NCBI GenBank assembly: GCA_037179385.1
Contig: CM074189.1
Coordinates: 22,615,148-22,679,147, forward strand
Source: Holothuria scabra
Lineage: Eukaryota; Echinodermata; Holothuroidea; Aspidochirotida; Holothuriidae
Length of the DNA: 64,000 nt
Reading direction: 5' to 3'
The notes beneath the pieces are model-generated. The model did no database searches, was not told where the DNA came from, and saw only the letters and a list, made by a program, of their open reading frames with translations. Positions 1-12,335 of this stretch are shown piece after piece. The position numbers were made by a program, and so were the translations under genes. How positions within the stretch are numbered: position 1 is the stretch's first letter; each line of letters opens with the position of its first letter.

Positions 1-3000
1 GATGACAAAGCATGACAGATTTTGGCCTATTTCTTTTTCAAGACAAGGGGAAACAAAATCTACCTGTGACTTGCGCAGGAATTGTGAGGTGGGGGGGGGG
101 GGGGGGAGAAAAACTGATATCCAGTGTAAAATCCTGAATATCAGGCATGCCCAACACATCGCATGTTTAAGTCGAGACAGCAATTGTTCGTTCTTAGTTG
201 AATTTTGTTGGACGTTCTCTTGTTTTTTTTTTCTTATTCTTATTGTGTTGCCCCCAAATATAAACTGAATGACTTTGATAAACATCTACTGAATTGGAAC
301 GTACGGTGACACTTTGATAAGAACTGAGATATCAAACAATGGTTAGGGAATGTTAAGAATATTAAAAAGCTATTCTCAGCGCATGCGGGACATCCTGAAT
401 ATTTATGAATAAGCCAGTTCAGAGTTGTGACTGTGCATGTCAGGTCTTAGGTCATAGGGGTAGCCTATGGTAAAATAAACATGTTGTTCGCGGCAATGAT
501 TCGGCGTTGGGCACTGCCATGTTAAACCAGCAAATTGGCTTCCCTTCTCCAAAAGAATAAAATGCCGGTCACAGGGCTTACGGGGATTGAAAGTTAAAGT
601 TAATATTTTTAATTTTTTACAGAAAATCTTGATTTAAACTTTCTATTACAAACGCTGTGTAAATATGAAACTCAGTGCTGGAACTAAATAGCGGCCTGGG
701 CTACTGGCTAGCCCTCCGTGAGGGAAGTCGGTTACGAAAAATGTCTATACAATACAAGACTTTGGATTCCCTTTGTTAGATCACTAACAAAGGTGAAATC
801 TTTAATTCATCTCTAATCAAACAATAAAATGTTATTTGTTTTTCTCGACAAGAAACAACCTGTTTCTAAAGGTTACCGAATCGTAAAAATATCAAGATAC
901 AAGCGGTGTGATTATCATACAAATTCAAGGGGATTTCAATGCGAGTTTATACTGTATTGTGCGTTATGAATGGCTAGTTGAACACGTAGTTCCGCACGGT
1001 GGTACATGTTTCAGTAACTTGGTCACCTTAAGTCGGCCATTGCATGCCGAAATATTTAAGGTTTCTCTGTGTACTGCTTTGTCTATGTACGTTTCATATC
1101 CTCATGGTACAACAGAAAGTGTGAATACTCGAATGTAAAGTATGGCAACTAGTCGAGTTGTGAAAGAGCAAGGCGATCACCGTACCTTGTGTCTCCAGGA
1201 CACGGAAGCTGGTCTACGGATGAGAAAGCCTGGCACAACTTCACCCGTGATCCTGCGAACTATTATTGCAAATATTGCGAGACAGAATGTATTTCTGCCG
1301 AAGTAAATCCGTATTACTTCAGCAATATTACTTTTACCATAGCCAAGTTATTATTCGTTAGAGCTGCCCGCAGACTGTGGAGACTGTATAGTGGATACCG
1401 TAGTAACGTGTAGTGGTGGCAGTGTCATCATGGCGAAGTGCAGTTGCCTCATTTGCATTGGGAATACCCTTGTTACCTTTGACCTGTTCCACTTTGATGT
1501 AACTATGAACTGGCTTATTCATCCAATCGCGATTGCAAGTTTTGAATAAAGACCAATCGTGGAGAAGAGGTTCTCTTGCACGTTAAAAATGAATAGTTTT
1601 CTGCCGCGACCTCTTTCGGCAATACGAAAAAAGACATGACTGGCGATCAGCAGTTGCGGAAGACGAATCGAGTATCGGCAATTCCAGCCCATCGAAAGAG
1701 GAAGCAGCCAGCTTAGTTGGTAATTTGAAGCATCCTACTACAGTACTTGATTTTGAGGGAACGAAACGGCATGCTGAGTGTTTTAAAAAGCCAAATATTA
1801 CAACAGTGGGTTTGGGGACGGAAAATCAGTGAACTTACTTCGGTTGTTCATTTAAAGACACTGTATCGTGGAGCGAAACAGGGGCGGCAGCATCTTTTTA
1901 TTGTAGTGCGCCGCACTACAATATTGGCATTTACTGGCCGACTGACAATTTCTTTTGTGAAGCCTGTTATGGCCCACAACTAATTTCCCTGCGCGTACCG
2001 TAACTTAGTTCGTACAAATATCCATGCTCTACCCTTTAACAATAGCAGTAAGTGCAATCTGTGGCCGTCTTTAAACAAAAATCAACTTCAGAAAAGCAAA
2101 TACTACACTTACAAGGCTGATTTAAGGAGTTAGCTTCATGAAAGAGCATTGCGGATAAATTTCCAGAAAACGCAATGTAATGTGGTTCGGCCTTTTCACA
2201 CTGAAGTGATAAGCCTGGAGAATCAATCGCTGCTTCCAATTTGGTATACGTAACACGGCGCCATTGCGTCCACTACCGTTGAACAGTATCAAGACGTTAT
2301 TGTACAGTGTCCTTATCTAGCTACTACGGAGCAGGGTATTGCAAATTCCCTGTACGGAACGAATTGGCTTAACTGCATTGGATTAAGCGACTTGTGCTGT
2401 AGTTCTATTATCATGCTTTATTTCAGTGGTAAAGCAGAAGCTATTTTGACAGCAGTCTGACCGAAACGTTTTGACAGCATGCATGTAGCATGCATTGCGA
2501 ATTAACGAAACACGGATGTTAAAACACACAGCGTCAACAGTTATTCGGCCTTCCACGAGACACTTGTCATATGCATGCAGCGGTGCAGCCAGAGAGCTTG
2601 AGAGGGCGTCATTATTTAACATAAAGAACGGTGAAAGAGGAGTGGAGAACCGATAAAACCATTTCAGGCAGGAGTAAACAACTCAACAGAGCATAACGTT
2701 TGGCTAAGTAGGCTACTCAGCACGAGTCCTTGAACGGGACTATGCTTCGTCCACTTCATTTTACTCCACACTAGACTGTATACGGAGTAGGTCCTACCGT
2801 TAAGCGCAGTACACGGTCTTGTTCAAGGACTACTCAGCACTTGCTTCATGGTTGGCAAATATGCTTCAAAATAAAGCTAGTGACTGACTATTAGCATAGA
2901 AGGTCCGGATTAACTCCATCATTGGTTACTCTTCTATGATTTCTTTATGCGTCCAGCCAAGGAGCTGGGAGACAAGTGGTCCATCTTTGTACTATCAAGA

Positions 3001-3862
3001 AATAGGGTTGAGAGGAGTGGCCAAAAAGAAACAACAGCCCCTCTTCCCGCCATGAATAAATCCTAAAGTTCAAATAAAAACTGGGCTACTGTACTAGCTG
3101 AAAAGACATCTCTAACACGCACTACAATTCTGCGTATTTGCAAGCAAATGCAGTTCTAGTTAGAATTGTTCTTTTCTCCTTCGCGCATCAAAAACTGTTA
3201 CAGCGCCATTACCCTCCTTAGCTGTGAAAAATGTTCGTGCAATCGACGGAGGGAAGTTGAAGCATGGAAGTAGTAGACGGTACTCATTCGGGTGATGTGG
3301 ATTTCTGCAAGACATTTGCAAATACCACATACAACGAACAATCGTCGGCAATAACAAGAGAAGTCGGCGAGGGCAACTTTTCCCAAAATTAACATGAGAT
3401 TGACGGCACGACATCCAGGGAACGCTTTATCAGCTTTAATTAACGAGTAATTTGTGATGTTTAAAGCTGCGAGAAGGTAAGGAAAAGAGATAAGAACAAA
3501 TACGATGGCAATTAGTAGACATTGACAGTAATTCTGCGAAAAATCCCTTGCTTGGCGATGTGTAGTATTACTTACGTGTATATGCCATACAAAACTGAAC
3601 AAGGGAGAAATTTCCCAAGATTATGGGCACAAATTCCCAAGGTCCGATACAATACAGAAAGAAACAAATTCAACTTCCATCACGTTGCATGTGGATCCTT
3701 GTTATTTTATTGTATATTAGTTGATTAAAGTTGTGTAGTACAAGCAGAAAATGTGTTTCATGTTGAATTTCAGAAGACATTACTCATTGAAAATTAAAGT
3801 TGCCTATGGGGTCAATGTTAATGTTTTCCATCCCTAATAATTAATCACACACAAGTATACAC
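1..3862. other. Non-coding stretch, no recognisable gene
   Basis: I see no conserved protein motif on either strand. There is a run of about 18 G near position 90-108. The longest open frame is 134 codons on the minus strand (3198-3602); it is discussed as a weak candidate in the findings. The rest looks like ordinary AT-rich intergenic or intronic sequence. Confidence 0.6.
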
Positions 3863-3870
3863 AATATGAT

Positions 3871-5137
3871 TAGTGTTCGACCGATCATCTGTTAAGTAAT
3901 CAACATCTAGCTGATTATTCCGTCATCGGTAAATAATAGGCATTAGTAAAATTCTGCCATTCAACCGATCATTGCCACCGATTATTTGCAAACTGGAAAA
4001 AAGGGGCTAAATATACTTGAAAAAGGGCTCTTAGTTTCGTTAAAATCCCTGTAAATACTCAATCCATTAACTTCCCGCCAAAACGAGATGCATTGATAAT
4101 CACAAATGTATAAATTTAACCCCTGCCATGAGAATGATTGTTTGATATTTTCCGCTATAACCTGTTTGTTTTACCTGAAATTAGATTTAGAATTGCATTC
4201 AAGGTGTATTCCTTGCTGTCTCTCAGAAAGCACCGCGTAATCACAAATGTATAAATTTAACCCCTGCCATGAGAATAATTGTTTGATATTTTCCGCTATA
4301 ACCTGTTTGTTTTACCTGAAATTAGATTTAGAATTGCATTCAAGGTGTATTCCTTGCTGTCTCTCAGAAAGCACCGCGTAAGTTGCTGTACAAACTGTTC
4401 TGCACAATAGGCATAGAACAGACTGCCTTATATAGCCAGCTGGCGAAGCCGGGCGAGTCTCATGCTAAATTCACGTAGAAATGGCACCACAAATATCTGC
4501 CTGTGTGGATTATGTGGGGAACTGACTTACGTGCATTTCAGTTGCAGATTCTTTTTAAACAAGACGTGAGTTTTGGAAGAGAACTGCTTAAAATATACAG
4601 GGATATTTATATCTGAAAGGAACCATAAGATACATTAATCGGGTGCAATTGTTTTGCTGCCCAGAACTGCTATTAGATTTTTATGATTGCTCTACATGAG
4701 GTCAGTTAAGACGGGTGCTCGAGAGTAGCAGCTACAGTACATTAAAGCAACTACAATTCAGTACAGTAAAAGAATGGAAATGTTCCGACATGATTGGGGG
4801 ATGAAAACTAGACAGAGCATGATGTTGGCCTTAGAACTAAATTATCAAAGGGCATACAACATCTACTGCAAACAATTCTGTTGTATTAACGGTTGATTTG
4901 GATCTTCACTTTTGAATTGAAAACATTACCCCTACAAAAATTACCTCCCGTTTGTGAAACGAACCGAACTATTCCCAACATTTTCTATCCTAAACTGGTG
5001 TGCACGAAGCAAGGGGCGTGTGCTATAGAGACAAACATGTGATTTCCCTCTTTCTAATAATGGGTATCAGGCCAATTGTTTAATTAGTTAATCGATAAAT
5101 GAGGATTACCAATTATAGCATAATAGGTCGACCACTA
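3871..5137. mobile_element. Non-autonomous hAT-like DNA element
   Basis: The 1267-bp block begins TAGTGTTCGACCGATCAT and ends with the imperfect inverted counterpart, which on the minus strand reads TAGTGGTCGACCTATTAT. It is flanked by 8-bp near-identical direct repeats, AATATGAT (3863-3870) and AATATGTT (5138-5145). An 8-bp target duplication and termini fitting YARNG are the known hallmarks of the hAT superfamily. No transposase reading frame is visible inside, so it would depend on a hAT transposase elsewhere. It contains a recent internal tandem duplication (4097-4378). The single mismatch in the target duplication and the diverged inverted repeats suggest an old insertion. Assignment to hAT is inference from termini and duplication length. 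Confidence 0.7.
4097..4378. repeat. 141-bp tandem duplication
   Basis: Two adjacent copies (4097-4237 and 4238-4378) begin TAATCACAAATG and end CACCGCG. By eye they differ at one base (GAATGATTG against GAATAATTG). Near identity implies a recent duplication, younger than the diverged termini of the hAT-like element that contains it. Confidence 0.9.
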
Positions 5138-5145
5138 AATATGTT

Positions 5146-6920
5146 ATCATACATATACTGTAATACGTAATGTCAAAATGTGTGATATACAGTATCTTTG
5201 CCAAAAAAGTTATTGATGATGAACGTGCTTCAGTTTTTTGATATCATGGCATGTTTAAATACTAGGAAAGGTTTAAAAAACAATGGTGCTGTACATAGTT
5301 AAAAACCGTAACCCTAGAGTCTTTCTACAGTACATATGAGCAGTCCATTCAGTAATCACTATCCAAGGACTCTCTTTGCCAAGTATTACTGGTCTACATA
5401 ATTTGTACAATTTTTTTGCACAAGTGGTGATGTACTGCATTTCAAAAAGAACAAACTGATATGCAAAAACAACTTTCAAGATTCCCTCAGGAGTTTTCTC
5501 TACAAATACTCACGTAAGGAGGGAAAGTACAAAGAGCCCTTACTTGCCCCGCTTTGCAACGGTTTTGCTGTATTTATGCAGGAACAGTTTTTCATGCCTT
5601 TTTTCTATTATATTGCAATTTTTGGTTAAAAAATTAGTTAAATACACTTGTACAACACTTGAAGACAAATTTATAGACATTTCCCATTAGTCCTTCACAA
5701 ACATTACGTAACAAAGCAGAAAACTCCTATCCCAGAGTTTCTCTGCTTTCCTGAATTTCACTTTATTCATCTGCATTGCAAAAATCCGGTTCCGGCCGGA
5801 TTTCAAGTTGGTTCCGGCAAAATCCGGTTCCGGCCGGATCCAAAATTTTGGTTCCGGTGCATCCCTAGATAAAATAAGTAATAATAAAAAAACATAGGAC
5901 TTCTGACTTCATAAATCCATTTTGAAATGATATAGCCTAGCCAGGTTAAAAAATAAAAGGAAATACAACTACTGTGAGTAGAAGAGAGATGCATATCTGA
6001 CAGTCAAGCTACGGTACTGTACTCCAGAAGAAATGCTTACTGTCATGAAAATAGTCAAAGCTTTAGAAATTTATGAACAATTACAGTAAATATAGCACCC
6101 CCTCCCACACTGTGACAAAGACATCACACTTCCATTGCAGAAAGACATGGGAAGACTGTCATCCAATACCCCCATCCCTTTTTGTTTAGGTATAGGCAAA
6201 ACAACTCCATGCTTAAATCTTGAATGACCCTTTGTGTTTTGGCAATTTATTTTGCCATAAGTGTTCAGTAAACCAGGAGTGCCAGAGAGGTGCTAAGGGG
6301 AGTGAGGTGGGACAGGGGATTCATCTCCCAGTTATGATGGATGGTCCCCGCTGTATATGGGAAACATTTTAGGAAACATTTTCCATTCTTTTCAAGGGAG
6401 CATAGATGGGTATGCTATTTATTGTCCAGAAAGTGACAAGTAACATTCCAATTGTGTACTTCCTTCTAATTCTTGAAGGAAATGCAATTGTCCTTTAAAA
6501 AACACAAAACTTGAAATTTAATATTCAAACCCAAATCAATATTGAATTTAAAATCCAAATTTTCAATTTTTCTTTCATAACATTTTATTCAAAATAATTC
6601 CCAGACAAATCTCTGGGTTTTGGCCACAGATTTGGGTTGCTTGTGCCTACAGTATTATGAAGGATTTCATCATTCCCTTGGACAGAGACTGCATGGCACC
6701 ATGCCGGATGTTGTGACTTATTACAGCACGTACTACAATGCTATAATCATGGGTGAAAAGAGTTGTGAAGCTGAGAAGCTCCTTCCCAGAAAACTTGGAC
6801 ATCTGGAGGAAAATTTCCCTTTTCATGAAAATGCAGGGAGAATTGTGAAAACTTTTACTCTCTTCCTGGAAAATAATGCAACTCCCTTCCTGGAAAATAA
6901 ATATTTTTTCCAGCCCTGGC
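5146..6920. other. Non-coding stretch
   Basis: No coding signature recognised. The stretch holds one likely transposon end (5780-5867). The open frame at 6620-6925 lacks a normal start and resembles nothing I know. Confidence 0.55.
5780..5867 (-). mobile_element. Lone hAT-like terminus
   Basis: Read on the minus strand from 5867 the sequence starts TAGGGATGCACCGGAACC and continues with two copies of a CCGGCCGGAACCGGATT-type unit. TAGGGATGCACCG is a common kind of hAT end and fits YARNG. I could not find the matching second end, so this may be a truncated or decayed copy. Family placement is from memory of similar ends and is uncertain. Confidence 0.35.
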
Positions 6921-6936
6921 TGTAATACATGTTGTA

Positions 6937-7171
6937 GTTAGATGGAGTTTTACGGCCCAGTTTCCAACCTATTGGTTCAAGTCGAACCGGCCACTGCCTG
7001 TTTTCCAGTTGTGGCTCACTGGCTTGTTTTCCCTACCCCACTGCTTATACAGAGCAAAATGGCGTAGGTTCCTTTTTTAGAGTCTTTGGTATGACTCGAC
7101 CTGGGAAGTGAGCCTTCTGCGTGAGAGATGGATGCTCTACCGTAGTACCGTTAGACCAAACACACCGTCTG
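6937..7171 (-). mobile_element. tRNA-derived SINE with 16-bp target duplication
   Basis: The insert is bounded by perfect 16-bp direct repeats, TGTAATACATGTTGTA, at 6921-6936 and 7172-7187. That is the signature of LINE-mediated retroposition. On the minus strand the 5' part (about 7165-7085) is tRNA-like: it has GGTAGAGC near the A-box position and a decayed B box (GGCTCACTTCC) followed by CAGGTCGAGTC. The body then runs to a 3' end that reads CGTAAAACTCCATCTAAC on the minus strand. Related sequences occur at 24674-24731 and 39848-40052, where the B box is better preserved (GGTTCGCTTCC). Transcription would be by RNA polymerase III from the internal boxes, if the copy is still active. Confidence 0.8.
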
Positions 7172-7187
7172 TGTAATACATGTTGTA

Positions 7188-9691
7188 TAAGGGAATCGTG
7201 CGTATAGGACATGTATGATGTTTGTCTGAACTCAATGAAAGTGCAGCTAATCTTGGGCAATAACTATTGGTTTTAAGCTGAACAGCCATTTGCAATCCTC
7301 CCTGTGTTTGGCTTCCATAATTACCTGTAGTTGCTGATGAGGGACAAACTGGCTCTAATATACTGTCATAGTGGTCCTTGACAGGAGTAGGTGTCAATGC
7401 TGCAGTTCAGTGGAATATCATATTTACAGCTGGTGATGATGCAAGTTTGCAGCACAGGATGAACTGTATGGATGATTTTCAATTATTATAACCACACTTC
7501 GAACTACTGTAAACTTGATAATAGGGCAAGGCTTAATTGTTTTTAAGGAGGTATCTCACAATTTTCTTCTCATTCCATAATATTGGATATTCAGGCAAAC
7601 CAAGCAATTAAGTAAATTGCACATTTCAGGAAAGAATATTGTCACTTGAATCTATAGCCAATCATGAAACAGGGCAGTCTAACCACTGTACACTTCTGTA
7701 CTGTATACTGGGGTGAATGCTCTTGTCTTCAAGGAAGGGAGCACATCATATCAATATAGCAACTAGCCCAATTTGTAAAGGTAAACTAATCAAGCACATT
7801 ACAATTATAATTCTGAAAATGTTGGCAATGTCAAAACATTACCATAGTGGGTATATTGTGCAATTGGGAGAAAATAATATTCACTCAGGCTTTGTGGAAA
7901 ATTAATTGATACTGCAACTCGATCTGCATCATTATCAAACAAGATATTGGATAAGGCCTAACAATGCTCATAAACTGTGCAATATTTTAGTAAATATAGA
8001 TATAAAGTTTTTAGATAGCAAAGATGAGATTTAACTATACCCAACATGAACATGTCATGTACAGTATTGTGTCAGCATCAACTCAATAAAAAGTTCAAAG
8101 TTTAAATTTACTTTCAAGTACAGTTCAAGTACAATTCAAGTACAAGTTAGTTTTCCCTTTAGTCACCTCTTACAGTAGGCAGGATCAAACAGGCTTCGCC
8201 CCTGGAAGCTCTGAGGTTTCAGCATACTGTATCTCTGAATGAAAAATGTAGTCTCTGGAGAGGTCTGTTATTTAAATTCTTTTCAGTAAACCCAAACCCA
8301 ACTCCTTTCTGACCAGCTAACATTTGGGGAGGGCCAAGGACAAAATCTATGGAGGGCAAATGCCCCCTCTGGCCCCAACATAGAGCCACCATTCATGGTG
8401 CTAATTAAAGCCGTGAAAACGTTACGACCAATTCTGAACAGCACAAGGTAGACTGTTCTGTGCTATAGTGTTGTGAACCATGGAAGTACTACCTGGAAGT
8501 TAGCTGGGAAAACATGCTTTTGGAAATTGAAAGACTTGTTTTAATACATCCTGCAGTTATTTTCACTCACCTATGGGTGTAACAGCTAGCAACTGAGGTG
8601 AGGTTGGTCATTCACTTGGCTCTGTCTGTGTGGCCCACTGCATGTACAGTACTTTGAAGAACACCTGAAAAGTAAATCAAGACCACTTGCAATGAAACAG
8701 TATTTTATCTTAGGGAAGAGTGCATATATAAGACTTCCATGTTTTCAAATCACATGTCCCTCAATGATTAAGGGGTGGTGTCAAAATTGGTTGCTATAAG
8801 AGTCATAATAATGATGATTGATGATGATGTGAACAATAGGCCCCATTAAAACAGAAAGGGACAAGGGAGGGGGGGGGGGATTGCAATCTATTCTGTCTAA
8901 AGGAATTTTAAATCAACCTATACCGATTACCAGTAGCATCAGCAGTGGCTCTTGTATACCCCCCTTATGTAAAAAGTATATTGGGCAAAATGCGTAAGAA
9001 CTTCACAAACACCTCTTGAAAGCAGCACTTTTTAGTAGTAAAAACAACAACTGGGAAGTACCATTTTATGCAATCTGAAACACATTTCAGGCAAAGTGTT
9101 CTCTGTATGCAATGTGCTGGTCAATAGTGGCACTCGATATAAGTAGGAGCATTTTCTTTGGCCCACCACTTCAGCACTTTCCCTCTCCCAATGAAAAAGT
9201 TTAGTAATGCCACTGTCAATAACCGAGGACATAAATTTTGCTCGGGCACAAATTTTTATTGCATTTGGCATTTCATGTACACTCAACGTACAGATTCCCA
9301 GCCCGGTCTCACTGAAGACTTTAAAAGTGGAGCTACTGTCATTGTGCTTGCAAAAGCAATGGAGTACGGAAAACAAGCCTGTGAACCAAAACAGAAAAAA
9401 AGGTCAAGACTAGCTTCACTTGAACTACTTGGTTGGAAACTTAACCCAGAAATAGCATTTATATGCCATTCCTGCCTAGATCTTGGGGAAAACTTTTAAT
9501 ACTGTATGTACAGGTACAGCAGCTATACTATGCTTAGCCTACCTTACAGTACCCCTCATAGCCCAGGCCTCCATTTTTAAAAGATTTAGTGTTGTCGTGG
9601 GGCAACCATTTCACTCATTTTGGTTCAGAAGGAATTTTGGTTGTCCAAAATATTTTTCACTTAATTACAAAACAGAATTAAGGCTATAATT
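7188..9691. other. Non-coding stretch
   Basis: No recognisable gene. A short array of TTCAAGTACA-type units lies at about 8115-8150, and an 11-G run at about 8869. Overlapping open frames of 113-114 codons on both strands at 9032-9499 have no recognisable motif, and I do not call them genes. Confidence 0.55.
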
Positions 9692-9699
9692 ATGTTCAT

Positions 9700-10008
9700 C
9701 AAGGGCAGATCCGGGGGGGGGGGGACTAGGGTCAACTGCCCCCCCCCCATGACCAGTCTAGCGCCCCTCAATACAAGAAAAATGCGCCCCCTGAGTCCTT
9801 ACAATAAAGTAAAAACTGCCCGAAAAGTAAAAAAAACAAAGGTCCCCAGAATTTCGAACTGTATAGCTATATATAACTGCGGCAATGTGAGTTGGTCTGA
9901 GAAATGAGGTCGGTCAAATTCAAGAGTATGCGGCCCCTGTAACAGTATGATGTTGGCGCCCCCTCTTTCAAACTGCCCCTCTTCAGCTAGGGGCTGGATC
10001 CGCCCTTG
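9700..10008. mobile_element. hAT-like MITE with perfect 8-bp target duplication
   Basis: A 309-bp insert starts CAAGGGCAGATCC and ends GGATCCGCCCTTG, which are near-perfect terminal inverted repeats. It is flanked by identical 8-bp repeats, ATGTTCAT, at 9692-9699 and 10009-10016. The CAAGG end fits the hAT YARNG rule. The interior has G and C homopolymer runs (about 9713-9724 and 9741-9749) but no coding sequence, so it is a non-autonomous miniature element. The intact duplication suggests a fairly recent insertion. Confidence 0.85.
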
Positions 10009-12161
10009 ATGTTCATGAGAGGAAACTCCCCTTAGCTCATTTGAAAAATTTGAATTACCCAAGCAGAAAAAAGATAAATCCTGAGAGCTATCTCTGCGTT
10101 TGTGTTCAGTGTCATAAAAGAATACAATCAATGCCTCTGTTGTGCTGGTCACTGGCCATTTCCTAAGTAGCTTTATAGATCAATGCACACACAATACTGC
10201 ATTGAAATTTTCTTAATCCATCTTTCCTGTCATGTGCCTGCTATGACAGGTACCAAATTTGAAAAGTAGCCAAGGGGCTTTTCCTAGCATGTTCATGTAT
10301 TATTGGTCTTGAAGAATAAAAAGATGTGATGTTTGAGAGACAGGAACACTCCAAGTCTGAAATATGGTTATGAAACTATTATGGAAAAAGGTGAAAGAAT
10401 TTATCAATCAGCAGTATACTTTTTCAGTCCGCGAGGAAAATGGTTGTCCATGGGACAACCAACCTGGTTGTCCGTATGGAATTTTTGTTGTCCCAGATAT
10501 TCTGACAACCATGAAAATTGATTCCTGTAGCCCAACTGGTTACTGGTAGTAGGCCAACAGTACTTTGGTTTGAAATGAATTTAGAATGCAGATTTCTTAT
10601 TTACCTTGTGAGGAGGGGGTTGTGGGATGGAGGTGATTGAGGGGAAGGAGATCAGCATCAGTTTTCAATTGCATACAGGTACAACCAATTGTTGAATATT
10701 TGGTAATTATTTATGCCAAATTGTATATATGAGCATATAAGCAGAATTCAAATTTTTATTGGAGGTGACCCCCAATGCCCCGGTGTATGGTTTGTTGACG
10801 GTGTGTAAATTCCCCTCTTTCTCAAAATCCTTGATCTGCAACTGAGCTCAAAATCTGCAGATCCAGGTTTTCTTAGGCCACTGATGAAGGCCTACTGTAG
10901 TTAACTTTCTATACTATAGCATTGTTCCACACATGGGGGGAAATTTATGATGTACGTACTTGAAAGCCTAGGCCTATATATGGGGCCTTACGTACCTTAC
11001 ATTAGGAAGGCAGTTGCCTTACAACTCTTTTTTACCACATACCTGGCAAACCACTACCGGCATTTGGAATGGGGACCCTCATCACCCTTATTGAATGCTT
11101 TCAATAAGCATTCATTATGCCTTCTGAATGTATCATTTAGCATTCGAAGGACTCTCAGTGAGTTGGAATGCTTATTTTCTTCCTCAAATGAAGTCTTCCT
11201 TGCATTCAAAATAAGCCTTTATAATTTCCTTTGAAGTCTACCAAACCTTCAGTTACTGCTTGAATGCATTCATTAGTTTTTTAATGTGTTGGAATGCATT
11301 CACACATGAATGATATATGAATGCTTATCAAAGCCTTCATTTCCTTTTTTTGCAATTCATATAACTAGTATCAATGCAGCTGGATGTCACTCAAGCATAA
11401 GCAAAGTTACAGAAATCAATTACTGGATAATGACGCCTTGATCCTGCTCACCTGATTGCACCAGATAATCTTCATTTATATTATACTGTAAATCCAACAT
11501 GCTCAGGCTTAGTACAGAACTGTTGTTCTCATCAAGTCTCTTTGGCAAATTACTGATCCAGCAAAGCTGAGCACTTACTCATTGTCAAGTGGACTGTAGG
11601 CTAATGAAACACCTAGGATTATCTAAGTGATAGCATATTGTAGGTCTATGCTTGATGAGAAAGTTTTGAGAAGACAATATTGGGGAAAGGGAAAACTCCG
11701 CGCCAGGCCCTCTGAGAGATCATAAGTGTAAACTATTTGGGGCATGTATATGAGCAAACTGAGGACATAGGCTAGTCAGATTTTTCATGAGTAGTGCGGC
11801 TTATCCTGGGGTTAAGATTTTGATGAAGTGGTAAATGTAACGCTGATCACTTCTGCTGTAACCTGTGCTACCTCGTCAAAAGCTTTACTAAGTTAGGCAT
11901 AAAGCTACTAATAAAATTGTCCTAACGTTAGGCCTATGCATACTCTGTACTTTACATAAGCTAAACACGCGTGTGGGATGGTTAGCCTATGTGGATCACT
12001 AACGAGACGGAAATCCTGTTTACTTTTTACTATCAGTAACTGAACAAACACATTTCACTTACCTTTGAGCATGATCTGTGAGCTGATGTTTCGCAAAATC
12101 GCCGTTATAAACAAGAGACTTGTTATTCCCCAATCAATCAACCTGCTTTTTCTGCGGCGAT

Positions 12162-12335
12162 CTAGCCTAGGCTAACGTTAGGTACAGTAGGGCCTATTCC
12201 GCGTGAGAATGAGAAAGGGAACTCCGTCTTTCGTTTGCTACTGTATTTTTCTCGTTTGATTTCTCCTTCTCGTGACAACGTGTGCAAACGCTGTCCTTCG
12301 ATTTTTTCTTTCTGAAGTTCTGAACAGGAAGACAT
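12162..12335 (-). CDS. Possible short ORF or first exon, 57 codons
   Basis: An ATG with A at -3 (AAAATG) opens at 12335 on the minus strand. It encodes a 57-residue, Lys/Glu/Arg-rich peptide starting MSSCSELQKEKIEG and stopping at 12162. A CCAAT-type box (GACCAATC on the plus strand, about 12374-12381) lies just upstream of the start. Further downstream on the same strand is a strong donor-like sequence, CAAAG/GTAAGTG, at 12063. The peptide matches no family I know. It could be a coding first exon, a short upstream ORF in a 5' leader, or chance. Confidence 0.2.
   Translation of the reverse strand: MSSCSELQKEKIEGQRLHTLSREGEIKREKYSSKRKTEFPFSFSRGIGPTVPNVSLG

Noticed and set aside
9032..9499. 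Overlapping 113- and 114-codon frames on opposite strands
   Set aside because: Neither has a recognisable domain or splice context. Frames of this length are expected by chance in 64 kb.
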